DNA from: Saprospiraceae bacterium | Lineage (GTDB): Bacteria > Bacteroidota > Bacteroidia > Chitinophagales > Saprospiraceae | DNA length: 64,000 nt | Assembly: GCA_016710265.1 (NCBI GenBank) | Contig: JADJJL010000006.1 | Location: 310,001 to 374,000 of the forward strand | Reading direction: 5' to 3' | Part shown: positions 53,608-63,332 of the stretch, in pieces | Layout of the letters: every line of letters starts with the position of its first letter | Position numbering within the stretch: position 1 is the first letter of the stretch | Made by a program: the position numbers and the translations under genes | The notes under the pieces: generated by a model | Databases searched by the model: none | What the model saw: the letters and a program-made list of their open reading frames with translations, nothing else | Told to the model about the DNA's origin: nothing

Positions 53608-54543
53608 GTGATTTCCATTTGCATTCCAGTTTATAACTACAATGTTTCCACACTCGTTGAAGGTTTAAAGAGGGCTGTTGCTTTCTCACAAGTCCCAGCA
53701 GAAATAATTATTTACGAAGATGGTTCTGAAACTTTAAATCCTGAGTTTGAAATGGATGATGCATCTGGTTTAAAAATTCGACATTATTCAAGTGAGATTA
53801 ATAAGGGTAGATCATTCGCGCGCAATTTTTTAGCACAAAAGGCATACTATCCAAATTTACTTTTTCTGGATTGTGATGGATTTATTCCTGACCAACATTA
53901 TATCATAAATTACCTGCCTTTCTTAGCTTTGAAGAATACCGTTATTTCAGGTGGAAGAAGCTATCAGTCTTTAAAACCAGAAAATCCAGCATACCTATTG
54001 CATTGGCTTTATGGTACAAAAGTTGAATCAAAACCTGTTAGTGTGAGAAATATGCAAGCCTATCTGCTTTTTCATTCTAATAATTTTTTAGTTTCTAAAG
54101 AATTGCTATTGGAACATCCATTTGATCAAGAATTGGCTAGGTATGGATATGAAGATACGGTTTGGGCAAAAACAATTCATGAAAAAGGTAATTCAATCTT
54201 GCATATTGACAATGTGGTCATACATCTTGGTCTTGAAAGAAATGATGTTTTTATAGAAAAAACCAATCAAGCTTTAATGAATTTGGTATTTCTTAGAAGA
54301 AATAGGAAGTCACCAGGAATTAGGCTCGAATCCTATTATCACGAACATTTTCTGGCTAAAATTGGGCTTGTCAAACTGGGTGTCAAACTATTTAGATTCA
54401 CATTGCCTCGGTTGGTGACCAATTTAAAAAGCGCACATCCAAAGCTTTGGATTTTTTCTTTGTATAAAATTTTAACCTATTCGATCTACTGGGACGAAGT
54501 CCACGTACTAAAAAATTACCATAGAATTGTTATTGTTTTGTAA
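53608..54543 (+). CDS. Glycosyltransferase family 2
   Basis: 311 residues from a GTG (53608). GT-A fold: 'ISICIPVYNYNVSTLVEGLKRAV' at the N-terminus, 'IIIYEDGSE', 'NKGRSFARNFLAQKAYYPNLLFLDCDGFIP' with the DxD-type Asp-Cys-Asp metal site, and 'RYGYEDTVWAKTIHEKGNSI' with the acidic catalytic ED motif. The C-terminus has amphipathic helices but no clear membrane spans. It is intact although the genes on both sides are frame-shifted. Transfers a sugar, probably onto a surface polysaccharide or lipid; acceptor unknown. Confidence 0.88.
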   Translation: MISICIPVYNYNVSTLVEGLKRAVAFSQVPAEIIIYEDGSETLNPEFEMDDASGLKIRHYSSEINKGRSFARNFLAQKAYYPNLLFLDCDGFIPDQHYIINYLPFLALKNTVISGGRSYQSLKPENPAYLLHWLYGTKVESKPVSVRNMQAYLLFHSNNFLVSKELLLEHPFDQELARYGYEDTVWAKTIHEKGNSILHIDNVVIHLGLERNDVFIEKTNQALMNLVFLRRNRKSPGIRLESYYHEHFLAKIGLVKLGVKLFRFTLPRLVTNLKSAHPKLWIFSLYKILTYSIYWDEVHVLKNYHRIVIVL

Positions 54544-54605
54544 ATTTGTCATTCCAAAATAAATCAGGGAACAATAATTTCGAACAAAACAAACATTGTA
54601 AGTGA

Positions 54606-57423
54606 ATGAGACCAATCTGTAAGCTTTTCAGATTTGATCAAACAATTTTTTATATTGTGTTGATTTGTAATTCCTTGTATAATATTTCAGCTCAAAATAC
54701 CATTAAAGGTATCCTCAAAGATCAAAATACAGGAGAACCCTTAATTGGCGCCACTGTGTTAATAAAAGGGACCACTCAAGGAACCATAACAGATTTTGAT
54801 GGAGCTTTTATTTTGAGGACTTCCGAGCAACTACCCTATGTCTTTGGAATGCCGATACGGAGGATATTCTGTAAAAGAGGTTTTATATTCTGAAAATGGA
54901 AAAGTCCTTCAGATCACCATGGAGGAAGAAGCCATCCAAATTGAGACGATTGAAATTACGGGTTTGCGAATCAGCGACAAACAAAAATCTTCTCCTTTAA
55001 CTGTAGAAAGCATGGATCTGATGGCGATTAAAGAAACACCAGCAGCCAATTTTTATGCAGGTTTGGGTGCTTTAAAGGATGTGGATTTAACCACTGCGAG
55101 CTTGGGTTTTACCATCATTAATACAAGGGGTTTTAACAGTACAAATCCTGTAAGAACATTGCAATTAATCGATGGAGTGGACAATCAATCTCCCGGCCTC
55201 AATTTTTCTTTGGGTAATTTTTAGGCGCTTCAGAATTGGATGTACTTAAAGTGGATCTTATAGTAGGGGCAAGCTCGGCATTTTATGGTCCTAATGCATT
55301 CAATGGAGTTATTAATATGGAGACCAAAAGTCCCTTTTTTCACAAAGGCGTAAGCTCTTATTTTAAAATGGGGGAGCGCAATCTATTTGAAGGAGGAGTA
55401 AGATGGGCGGAAGCATATAAGAATAAAAAAGGCCAGGAAGCAATAGGAATCAAATTCAACTTCTCCTTTTTTAGAGCGGATGACTGGCAAGCAGACAATA
55501 CGGACCCTGTTTATGGAACCATGACTGGTAGAGATAATCCAGGTGGATATGATGCAGTTAATGTTTATGGTGATGAGTTTTTACCAGAATTCGATTATCG
55601 TAAGTCAGTGGTCACCCATCCCGGATTGAATATTTTTCATAGAAGAGGCTATGCTGAAAAAGATTTGGTAGATTACAATTCCTATAACATCAAATCAAAT
55701 ATTGCTTTTCATTGGAAACTACAACCAGGCAAAAAATTTGAATCCCCTGAATTGATTCTTGCATCCAATTTTGGTGGAGGAACGACGGTGTTTCAAGGAG
55801 ACAATAGGTTTAGTTTGAGAATATTAAGTTTTTTCAACACCGCGTGAATTGAAAAACAAGACCAATTTTTAAGATTTTATGCAACTCATGAGGATGCAGG
55901 AGATTCTTATGATCCATATTTTACGGCATTACAACTTCAACAAAGAGCGACCAATACTGGCAATTGGGTGACTGGATATAGTAATTATTGGGGATTGAAT
56001 ATCGCACCTAAAATCAGGGCCATTGAAGGATATCCTAAAATTTCTGATTTTCCTGGACTTCCAGATATTACCGATTGGCAATCAATGAATTCATGGGTGG
56101 AATAAATGATTCCTTATTTTACTGGCACACTCTAGCACAAACCGCGGCAAATACTGCAAATTTTCAATTTAGAACCAGCGATTTTTTTGAGCCAGGGACA
56201 CAAGCTTTTGATTCTGTATTTTCACTAATCACATCTAAAAATGCCAATAGTGAAGGAGGTACCAGTTTTATGACCGATCGGCATTGTTTCATGGACAAGG
56301 AGAATACATTTTTAAAAATCTGTATTCAAACTCCTGGATCAATGATCTCAGTTTGACTTCTGGATTTAGTGGTAGGATTTTTACACCGGATTCCAAAGGA
56401 TCTATTTTATTAGATACTGGTGGTGTTAATATCAATACCCATGAATGGGGCATTTATTTAGGTCCTACCTTAACATTTATGGATAATTCATTACGACTAA
56501 ATATCACCTCCAGATTGGATAAAAACAAAAATTTTAAATACCTATTTTCTCCAGCTGCATCTTTGGTTTATCAACCTTCAAAAAATGATTATCTAAGGGT
56601 TTCTTTTTCATCCGCCATTCGCAATCCGACTTTGACAGACCAATATTTGAATTACAATGTCGGCAGAGCCATCCTTCGTGGGAACATTGGGGGGGTAGAA
56701 GACTTAATCACGGTCTCTTCCTTCGTAGATTTTCTAAATTCAGGAATCACAGATACACTTCGTTACTTTGATGTAGCGGCAATAAGACCCGAACAAGTGA
56801 GAACCATAGAAGCAGGATATAGGACAACTTTATTTAAAGCGGTGTTTATAGATTTAGGATATTATTTCAGTAGGTATAAGGATTTTATTGGATACCAGTT
56901 AGGTATTGATGCTTTTGTTCCACCTGGATCTGCACTTCCTTCTAGAGTTCAAGCATATCGAGTTTCTTCTAATGCTCAGGATATCGTAACTTCTCAAGGA
57001 TTTTCAATAGGAGTAAATTACTTTTTTAGAAACCATTATGTTTTAAAAGGAAATTATTCATGGAATGTCTTGAATACAAAAACCGATGATCCAATTATTC
57101 CTGCGTTTAACACTCCTGCCCATAAATACAATATTGGAATTACAGCCAGAGATCTAAGTGTTTTTGGTATTAATAATCTTGGCTATAGCATCAACTATAA
57201 ATGGATTGAAGGTTTTACTTTTGAAGGCTCTCCCCAATTTACAGGATTTATCCCATCCTACAATTTAACCGATGTTCAAGTCAACTGGTTTTGGGACAAA
57301 AGAAATATTACTTTTAAAGCAGGTGCATCCAATGTATTTAATCAAAAATCCTATCAAACCTATGGTGGGCCTCTAATTGGGCGATTGGCATACTTTAGTA
57401 TTTTATACGAATTAAAAAAATAA
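54606..57423 (+). pseudogene. TonB-dependent receptor (SusC-like CarboxypepD-reg type), frame-shifted
   Basis: About 935 residues when reconstructed. Start 'MRPICKLFRFDQTIFYIVLICNSLYNISAQ' is a signal peptide. 'TIKGILKDQNTGEPLIGATVLIKGTTQGTITDFDGAF' is the CarboxypepD-regulatory-like domain. Then the plug ('KVLQITMEEEAIQIETIEITGLRISDKQK...LIDGVDNQSPGLNF' and 'LKVDLIVGASSAFYGPNAFNGVINMETKSP') and a beta-barrel end 'GGPLIGRLAYFSILYELKK'. Frames used: 54606-54893, 54838-55224, 55236-55847, about 55850-56100, 56075-56356, 56284-57423. At least five 1-nt shifts, mostly unspecific, suggest sequence errors rather than decay, since each piece is under clear constraint. Outer-membrane uptake of a large ligand; lies beside a secreted hydrolase. 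Confidence 0.85.
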
Positions 57424-57450
57424 TTATAATCATTAAATTAAATCAAGCTT

Positions 57451-59042
57451 ATGAAAAAATTTTACTTTTTATTACTTTTTATGGGGATGTTTCTTTCCCT
57501 ACTCACAGCCCAGAGACGTTATTTAGATCCGGGATTTGCAGTACAAAGGACGGCGAATGTGGATTATGGTACAAATATCAGTATCATTACTGGAATGCCT
57601 GCTCCTGAAGCTTTGAAAGTAGACATCTATACTCCATTGGGAGATACAGAAACTGCAAGGCCATTGGTTTTAATTGCCCACACTGGAAGTTTTTTACCTC
57701 CTATTTTTAACCAACAAGTAACTGGATCAAGAAATGATTCAACGGTTAGAGCAACAGCCATTGACCTTGCCTCGAGAGGTTATGTGGTAGCTGCGTATAC
57801 CTATCGCTTGGGTTGGTTACCTAGTGCGCCCAATCAAAATGCTCACAGGATCACTATTACAAGCAGCTTATAGAGCAATTCAGGACACAAGATCCTGTAT
57901 CCGATTTTTTAGAAAAACTGCCGCAGAGGATGGTAATCCTTATGGCATAGATCCTGATAAAATTGCTGTTTGGGGGATTGGTACTGGTGGTTATTTGGCG
58001 ATGGGAGCTGGTAGTTTAAATGATTTTAGTGAAGTTGTTTTGGAAAAATTCATCAACACTGAAACTTTGTTACCTTATGTGGACAGTACAGTATTAGGTA
58101 ATATTTATGGTACTACTCAAGCTCTTGCCTGTCTTCCCAATCATCCAAACTATTCTTCTGATTTTAAATTGAGTGTAAACCTCGGAGGAGCTTTAGGAGA
58201 TTCATCATGGATGGATGGAGAAACCGTTGAGCCTGCTTATGTGGGTGTTCATGCTACGACCGATATCTTTGCTCCTTACTTTGAAGGTGGAGTTATTGTC
58301 CTTCCAGACTAATTTTTTGTAATATATGCCACAGGAACCAGAAAATGAATTGAGTTGCCAATAAAAGGGCCACAATGATGTCTTAATAGGATTGGAGGCA
58401 AGTCAACGACCCTTTTCACGTTTAATTGAATTTCAAAAATCAACCAATATTATTATTCAGTCGCAAATCCGGCACAAACGGTACCCAAGTTTCAAGGCAC
58501 AGATCACTTTTATGGTTTTGATCTTCCATTATTCTCATGGTCAATTGCACCTCAAGGTTCACCTTGGGATTGGTGGGATTACAATACTCTTCAAGTAGTG
58601 GTTGCTGCAGTTAATGCGGCTAGAGGAACCAACTTTAATGCTGACACCTTACATTTAAATGGATTAAGAACCAATCCTGACATGTCAGCTGAAAAAGGTA
58701 GAAGATACCTAGATACTGTTAATATGTTGGTTTTGCCAAGAGCATGTTTGGCTTTAGATCTTGGTTGCCAGTTCTTCTGTTAAAGAGGTACAAGCTGCTG
58801 AAATTGGTTTGAAAGTATTTCCAAATCCGGTTCGTGATGTGATTCGCTTACAGACCAATGCGGATGCAGAAATGGAAACTGTTTATATTTATGACTTAAA
58901 CGGACGTTTGGTAAAAGCTCATTCTAACATCCATTCTTCCCAAGTGAGTCTTCCAAAAAACAACTTGACTGCAGGTTTTTATTTAATGCAGGTTAGAACC
59001 AAAGATAAATTGGTCCAAACACAAATTATTGTGCAGGATTAA
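57451..59042 (+). pseudogene. T9SS-exported alpha/beta hydrolase-like protein, frame-shifted, Thr in the nucleophile position
   Basis: Signal peptide 'MKKFYFLLLFMGMFLSLLTAQ'. Alpha/beta fold pieces: 'LKVDIYTPLGDTETARPLVLIAHTGSFLPP', 'DLASRGYVVAAYTYRLG', 'AIQDTRSCIRFFRKTA', then 'KIAVWGIGTGGYLAMGAGS'. The nucleophile elbow of the 60.4 kb paralogue reads 'WAGGVSAGS'; here the Ser is replaced by Thr. Later frames give 'YGFDLPLFSWSIAPQGSPWDWWDYNTL' and the type A T9SS domain 'LKVFPNPVRDVIRLQTN...LTAGFYLMQVRTKDKLVQTQ' (58761-59042). At least three frame changes (after 57873, about 58312-58400, and about 58760). It follows the TonB receptor by 27 bp, so the two may form a unit. Confidence 0.78.
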
Positions 59043-59068
59043 TGGTCAATTAAAAAATAGAATTATAA

Positions 59069-59098
59069 AATGGGGGTCCAAAAGATCCCCATTTTTTT
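59069..59098 (+). terminator. Terminator after the first hydrolase gene
   Basis: 10-bp stem AATGGGGGTC / GATCCCCATT (one G-T pair) with a 5-nt loop CAAAA, ending in a run of seven T. Confidence 0.88.
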
Positions 59099-59104
59099 AA
59101 CTCA

Positions 59105-59269
59105 GAATTGGCATTAGGGTTCGTAGTGAGAGCCAAAAGAGCAACAAAGGCAAGACTCCTCGAAAGAAATTAGCGCGGAAGTGAAGTTTTATTTCATTGA
59201 GCACGAATTTCGAGAAGAGGCTTGCATTTAAAGCTATTTTGGCTCGTAATAGAATTCTAATGACAATTC
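59105..59269. repeat. 165-nt imperfect palindrome with 13-bp terminal inverted repeats, MITE- or structured-RNA-like
   Basis: Ends GAATTGGCATTAG (59105-59117) and CTAATGACAATTC (59257-59269) are inverted repeats with one mismatch. Nested inside are GAGCCAAAAGAGC (59130-59142) against GCTATTTTGGCTC (59233-59245), one mismatch, and GCAAGACTCCTCGAAAGAAATT (59150-59171) against GAATTTCGAGAAGAGGCTTGC (59205-59225), partly mismatched. The whole region can fold into one long arm. No reading frame. It fills most of the space between the terminator and the aldo/keto reductase. Confidence 0.7.
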
Positions 59270-59353
59270 AGGGTTTAATTGTCTTTAACCTTCGGATTTA
59301 CTTTGGGATATGTAAAACCTTGTAGGGCTTTATTTTGTATATCATGGTAATAT

Positions 59354-60337
59354 ATGGAATACAGGAACCTCGGAAAATCAGGATTAAAAGTAAGTGCATT
59401 GTCTTTTGGCAGTTGGATTACATTCGGAAAGCAAATTGAAGACAATACATCGCTTGATCTAATGGCTTGCGCTTATGATCATGGAGTCAATTTTTTTGAC
59501 AATGCAGAAATCTATTCAAAAGGCCAATCAGAAATCATCATGGGCCAAAATCTGCAAAAATTGGCCTGGGATAGAACAAGCTATTTAGTATCCAGTAAAG
59601 TCTTTTTTGGAGACGGGCGCAATAAACCCAATCAAACTGGTTTGTCAAGAAAACATGTTGTAGAAGCATGTCATGATGCTTTAAAAAGATTGCAACTTGA
59701 TTATTTGGATTTGTATTTCTGTCATCGTCCGGATAAATCTACACCCATTGAAGAAACGGTTTGGACTATGCACCAATTAATTCAGCAGGGAAAGGTTCTT
59801 TATTGGGGAACCTCTGAATGGTCTGCGCAAGAAATTATGGAAGCACATATGGTAGCCCGTGCAAACCATCTTATAGGACCCACGATGGAGCAGCCACAAT
59901 ACAATTTACTTCACAGACATAAGGTAGAAGTAGAATTTAGTCAGATTTATAAAACGGTAGGCTTAGGAACTACTATTTGGTCACCTTTGGCATCCGGAAT
60001 TTTAACAGACAAATACCTCAATGCAAGTCCATCGGATACTAGATTTAATTTAGAAGGATTAGAGTGGTTGAAAGAGAGAAATCTTACAGAACCAAATTTG
60101 GAGAATGCCCGAAAGCTTGCAAAAATTGCCAAAGAATTGGGAATTTCTTTGGCTCAGCTTTCAATCGCATGGGTCCTAAAAAATCCAAACATCAGTACGG
60201 CCATACTAGGAGCAAGTAAAGTGGAGCAACTTGAAGAATCGTTAAAATCACTTGATTGTATGCATTTGTTGACTCCTGAAATTTTGAACCAGATTGAGGA
60301 TACACTTCAAAATAAACCAACACACCCTCAGTATTAG
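59354..60337 (+). CDS. Aldo/keto reductase (Kv-beta/YghZ-type)
   Basis: 327 residues. TIM-barrel NADPH-dependent reductase. Catalytic tetrad: Asp and Tyr in 'NFFDNAEIYSKGQSE', Lys in 'YLVSSKVF', His in 'DLYFCHRPD'. The 'EYRNLGKSGLKVSALSFGSWITFG' start and 'VLYWGTSEWSAQEIMEA', 'QPQYNLLHR', 'WSPLASGILTDKY', 'LAQLSIAWVLKNPNISTAILGASKVEQLEESL' are characteristic of the potassium-channel beta-subunit / YghZ branch. Substrate unknown. Separate from neighbours, 85 bp after the palindrome. Confidence 0.94.
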   Translation: MEYRNLGKSGLKVSALSFGSWITFGKQIEDNTSLDLMACAYDHGVNFFDNAEIYSKGQSEIIMGQNLQKLAWDRTSYLVSSKVFFGDGRNKPNQTGLSRKHVVEACHDALKRLQLDYLDLYFCHRPDKSTPIEETVWTMHQLIQQGKVLYWGTSEWSAQEIMEAHMVARANHLIGPTMEQPQYNLLHRHKVEVEFSQIYKTVGLGTTIWSPLASGILTDKYLNASPSDTRFNLEGLEWLKERNLTEPNLENARKLAKIAKELGISLAQLSIAWVLKNPNISTAILGASKVEQLEESLKSLDCMHLLTPEILNQIEDTLQNKPTHPQY

Positions 60338-60372
60338 TATTTATAGTTATTTTTGGACTTTTAAAAATCAAT

Positions 60373-61581
60373 ATGAAGTACTTTTTATTATTTCTTTTAA
60401 GTGGATACTCATTAACTGGATCTACCCAATCTTGTGATTATTCAATTCCGAAGTATCAATTTCGAAGCCAAAAGGATATTCCGGTTGGTTCAGATTTGGA
60501 CTACCGCCTCATTCAAACCAATCTATTTGTAGATATTTATTACCCTGTTGGTTCACCTGAATTAAAAAGACCCATGGTAATGTTTGCTTTTGGTGGAGGT
60601 TTTATTGGGGGGAAAAGGCAAGATATGGCACAAATCTGTGAAGAATATGCAAAACGTGGATTTGTGGCCGCAACCATCGATTACCGAATTGGATTTGATG
60701 GAATTTCCATCATTCCAACAGACTCTGCTGAGGTATTGCGAGCAGGTTTTAGAGGAGCACAAGATGGTAAAGCAGCACTTCGATTTTTAAAAGCAAGGCA
60801 TCTTGAAGATTCCATCGACTTGGACAGGGTTTGGGCTGGAGGTGTTTCAGCAGGAAGTATAGTTGCTTTAGCCACTGTATTTTTTCAAAATGAAGCAGAC
60901 AAACCTAAAGAAGCAGGTCCAATGCCTCCTGTAGGAGGTCGGATGAGACCTGATTTGGGCCCTTTGGAAGGAACCAGACATTTAAATGGTTATGACACCA
61001 AAGTGCAAGGTGTATTTAATATTTTTGGGGCCTTGCTCAGTTTGGATCAATTGAGAGTTGACAATGAAATAGCAGTGATGTCTTATCATCAAACCCAAGA
61101 TCCCGTGGTACCATGCAATGCAAACAAACCTTATTATAGCAATCCTTTTGTGGCGGGTAGTTATCCGACTTTATATGGTAGCTGTGTTTTGTCTCAGCAT
61201 TTGCAAAATTTGGGAGTGCCGGAACTTTTGCATAAAACCTGGATCTATCAAGGAAATCAACATGCCATGCACAACCAAAACGACGTTTTTAAATTCCTAT
61301 TGGAAGGAGCCAATCCATTGCTTTGTGAAGATTTTACTTCTACTACTGACCTATCCAAAAGTTTTTCAGTGGTACCAAATCCATTTCAAGATCAAATACA
61401 AATTGTGTCTGAATTAAATTTCGAATCATTTAAAATTTTTGATTTAAATCATAAAGTATTGTCTTCAGGTAAACTTACAACAGGTTCTTTTATTTCTACA
61501 AGCACTTTTTCTCCGGGAGTTTATTTTCTTGAGTTAAGAGCGGGAAATAAATTTACAAAAACGAAAATTCTAAAGCTCTAA
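60373..61581 (+). CDS. T9SS-exported alpha/beta hydrolase (esterase-like)
   Basis: 402 residues. Signal peptide to 'LTGSTQ'. Core motifs: 'YYPVGSPELKRPMVMFAFGGGFIGG' (oxyanion loop), 'YAKRGFVAATIDYRIG', 'GAQDGKAALRFLKA', nucleophile elbow 'VWAGGVSAGSIVALATV' with Ser, and 'HQTQDPVVPCN' plus 'GNQHAMHN' as candidate acid and His. The end is a degenerate type A T9SS domain (VVPNPFQDQIQIV, 'FSPGVYFLELRAGNKFTKTKIL'). Intact paralogue of the frame-shifted 57.5 kb gene. A secreted esterase is likely, substrate unknown. Confidence 0.88.
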   Translation: MKYFLLFLLSGYSLTGSTQSCDYSIPKYQFRSQKDIPVGSDLDYRLIQTNLFVDIYYPVGSPELKRPMVMFAFGGGFIGGKRQDMAQICEEYAKRGFVAATIDYRIGFDGISIIPTDSAEVLRAGFRGAQDGKAALRFLKARHLEDSIDLDRVWAGGVSAGSIVALATVFFQNEADKPKEAGPMPPVGGRMRPDLGPLEGTRHLNGYDTKVQGVFNIFGALLSLDQLRVDNEIAVMSYHQTQDPVVPCNANKPYYSNPFVAGSYPTLYGSCVLSQHLQNLGVPELLHKTWIYQGNQHAMHNQNDVFKFLLEGANPLLCEDFTSTTDLSKSFSVVPNPFQDQIQIVSELNFESFKIFDLNHKVLSSGKLTTGSFISTSTFSPGVYFLELRAGNKFTKTKILKL

Positions 61582-61614
61582 AAAACTGATTTTTTACTTT
61601 CTTAAATAACCGAT

Positions 61615-62502
61615 ATGAAACTTTTGGATGGGGTTCATTTGTCTGGAATTATCCGCAGAGAAATAGCCATAAGAGTGATGGAACATTGCAGCAATCAAAG
61701 GCGTTCTCCACATTTGGCGGCTATCTTAGTCGGAAACAATCCAGCAAGCCAAGCTTATGTCAGAAATAAGATTAAAGCCTGCGAAGAAGTTGGATTTGGA
61801 TCTACACTGATCAAGAAGCCAGAAACGACTAGTGAACAAGAGGTTCTTGAACTTATTGCTGAGCTGAACCAAAGCAAAGAAATTGACGGATACATAGTCC
61901 AATTGCCATTGCCAAGACATATTGACGAAGAAAAAATAAATCTCGCAATTGACCCAATCAAAGATGTTGATGGTTTCCATCCCAATAATTTTGGAAGAAT
62001 GGCATTGGGACTTCCTGCATTAAAACCAGCGACACCAAAGGGAATCATGATGTTGTTGGAGAGATACCAAATTGAAACAGATGGTAAACATTGTGTAGTA
62101 CTTGGTAGAAGTAATATTGTAGGAACTCCCATTTCCTTATTAATGTCGAAAAAGACAAAGCCTGGAAATGCAACGGTCACCATCGCACATAGTAGAACCC
62201 ATGACTTGGCGGCCTTATGCCGCTCAGCTGATATGATTATTGCTGCTTTGGGTATTCCTAAATTTCTAAAAGCTGATATGGTAAAGGATGGTGCAGTCAT
62301 CATAGACGTTGGAATAAATAAAATTGCGGATGAAACTCATCCTAAAGGATACAGGCTAGTTGGAGATGTGGATTTTGAATCTGTGAAAGAAAAGTGTTCA
62401 GCCATCACTCCTGTTCCGGGTGGGGTAGGTCCTATGACCATAACAGCACTATTGGACAATACCTGGGAAACCTATGCTAAAACACATAGCATTAATTTAT
62501 AA
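61615..62502 (+). CDS. folD: Bifunctional methylenetetrahydrofolate dehydrogenase/cyclohydrolase
   Basis: 295 residues. Converts 5,10-methylene- to 10-formyl-tetrahydrofolate with NADP. The active-site Tyr/Lys pair is 'YVRNKIKACEEVG' (Tyr48, Lys52). Family motifs: 'VGNNPASQAYV', 'GYIVQLPLPRHI', 'DVDGFHPNNFG', 'PATPKGIMMLLERY', the NADP loop 'VVLGRSNIVGTPISLLM', 'ATVTIAHSRT', 'VIDVGINK' and 'TPVPGGVGPMTITALL'. It leads a two-gene unit with prmA 2 bp downstream. Confidence 0.97.
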   Translation: MKLLDGVHLSGIIRREIAIRVMEHCSNQRRSPHLAAILVGNNPASQAYVRNKIKACEEVGFGSTLIKKPETTSEQEVLELIAELNQSKEIDGYIVQLPLPRHIDEEKINLAIDPIKDVDGFHPNNFGRMALGLPALKPATPKGIMMLLERYQIETDGKHCVVLGRSNIVGTPISLLMSKKTKPGNATVTIAHSRTHDLAALCRSADMIIAALGIPKFLKADMVKDGAVIIDVGINKIADETHPKGYRLVGDVDFESVKEKCSAITPVPGGVGPMTITALLDNTWETYAKTHSINL

Positions 62503-62504
62503 GA

Positions 62505-63332
62505 ATGAATGAATATGTAGGAATCACCATAAAAGTAAATCAAGACTTCCAAGAATTGGTGATGGCTTCATTGTATGAATTGGGTTATGAGGCATTTGTA
62601 GAAAATGAAAGCGACCTTCAAGCATTCATTCCTGAAACATCCTGGAATGAACAAATTAAATCTGAAACATCCGAAAAACTAAAATCATTTGGTTTAGATT
62701 TCGACGAAGAACATTATGAAAACCAAGATTGGAATGCACAATGGGAATCTAATTTTAAAGATATTCTAATTGGTGATAAACTTCAAGTGAGAGCAGTGTT
62801 TCACGAAACAAATCCAGAGGTCATGGAAGAAATTATTATTGCTCCAAAAATGGCTTTTGGTACAGGTCATCATGCCACCACTTCTATGATTTTAGAGTGG
62901 ATGATGGATCAAAAAATGAATGGAATGAAGGTCTTGGATTTTGGGTGTGGGACTGGAATTTTGGGAATTTATGCGCTAAAAAAATCAGCTGCTTACTTGG
63001 CGCTTGTTGATATAGAACCGGAAGCCATTGAAAATTCTATCGAAAATCTTGAGCTAAATAGCTTGAATGCTAATTGGATAAAAGAAGGTTCTATTGAAGC
63101 CATTCCAGATATTCAATTTGATATTATTCTTGCAAATATTACCAGAAACATATTGACAGAATTAATGGATGATTTGTTATTGAAACTTTCAAAACAAGGC
63201 ACCATGATCATCTCCGGCTTTTTGGAGCAAGACAAAGTTTTTATGGAAGAATTTTGCAAAAGTAAAAACTTGCAAGTTGTGAAAGTCATCCAACAACTTG
63301 ATTGGATTGCAATGGTTCTAAAGTTTATTTAA
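62505..63332 (+). CDS. prmA: Ribosomal protein L11 methyltransferase
   Basis: 275 residues. SAM-dependent methylation of ribosomal protein L11. The N-terminal substrate domain ('EYVGITIKVNQDFQELVMASLYELGYEAFVE') is followed by a Rossmann methyltransferase with 'MAFGTGHHATTSMILEWM', motif I 'VLDFGCGTGILGIYALK', 'LVDIEPEAIENSIENLELN' and the 'DIILANITRNIL' strand. Coupled to folD by a 2-nt gap. The 3' end overlaps the convergent maf gene by 8 bp. Confidence 0.95.
   Translation: MNEYVGITIKVNQDFQELVMASLYELGYEAFVENESDLQAFIPETSWNEQIKSETSEKLKSFGLDFDEEHYENQDWNAQWESNFKDILIGDKLQVRAVFHETNPEVMEEIIIAPKMAFGTGHHATTSMILEWMMDQKMNGMKVLDFGCGTGILGIYALKKSAAYLALVDIEPEAIENSIENLELNSLNANWIKEGSIEAIPDIQFDIILANITRNILTELMDDLLLKLSKQGTMIISGFLEQDKVFMEEFCKSKNLQVVKVIQQLDWIAMVLKFI

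Noticed and set aside
61755..62303. Long antisense frame in folD
   Set aside because: It lies opposite a strongly conserved enzyme and has no family features; a codon-bias shadow.
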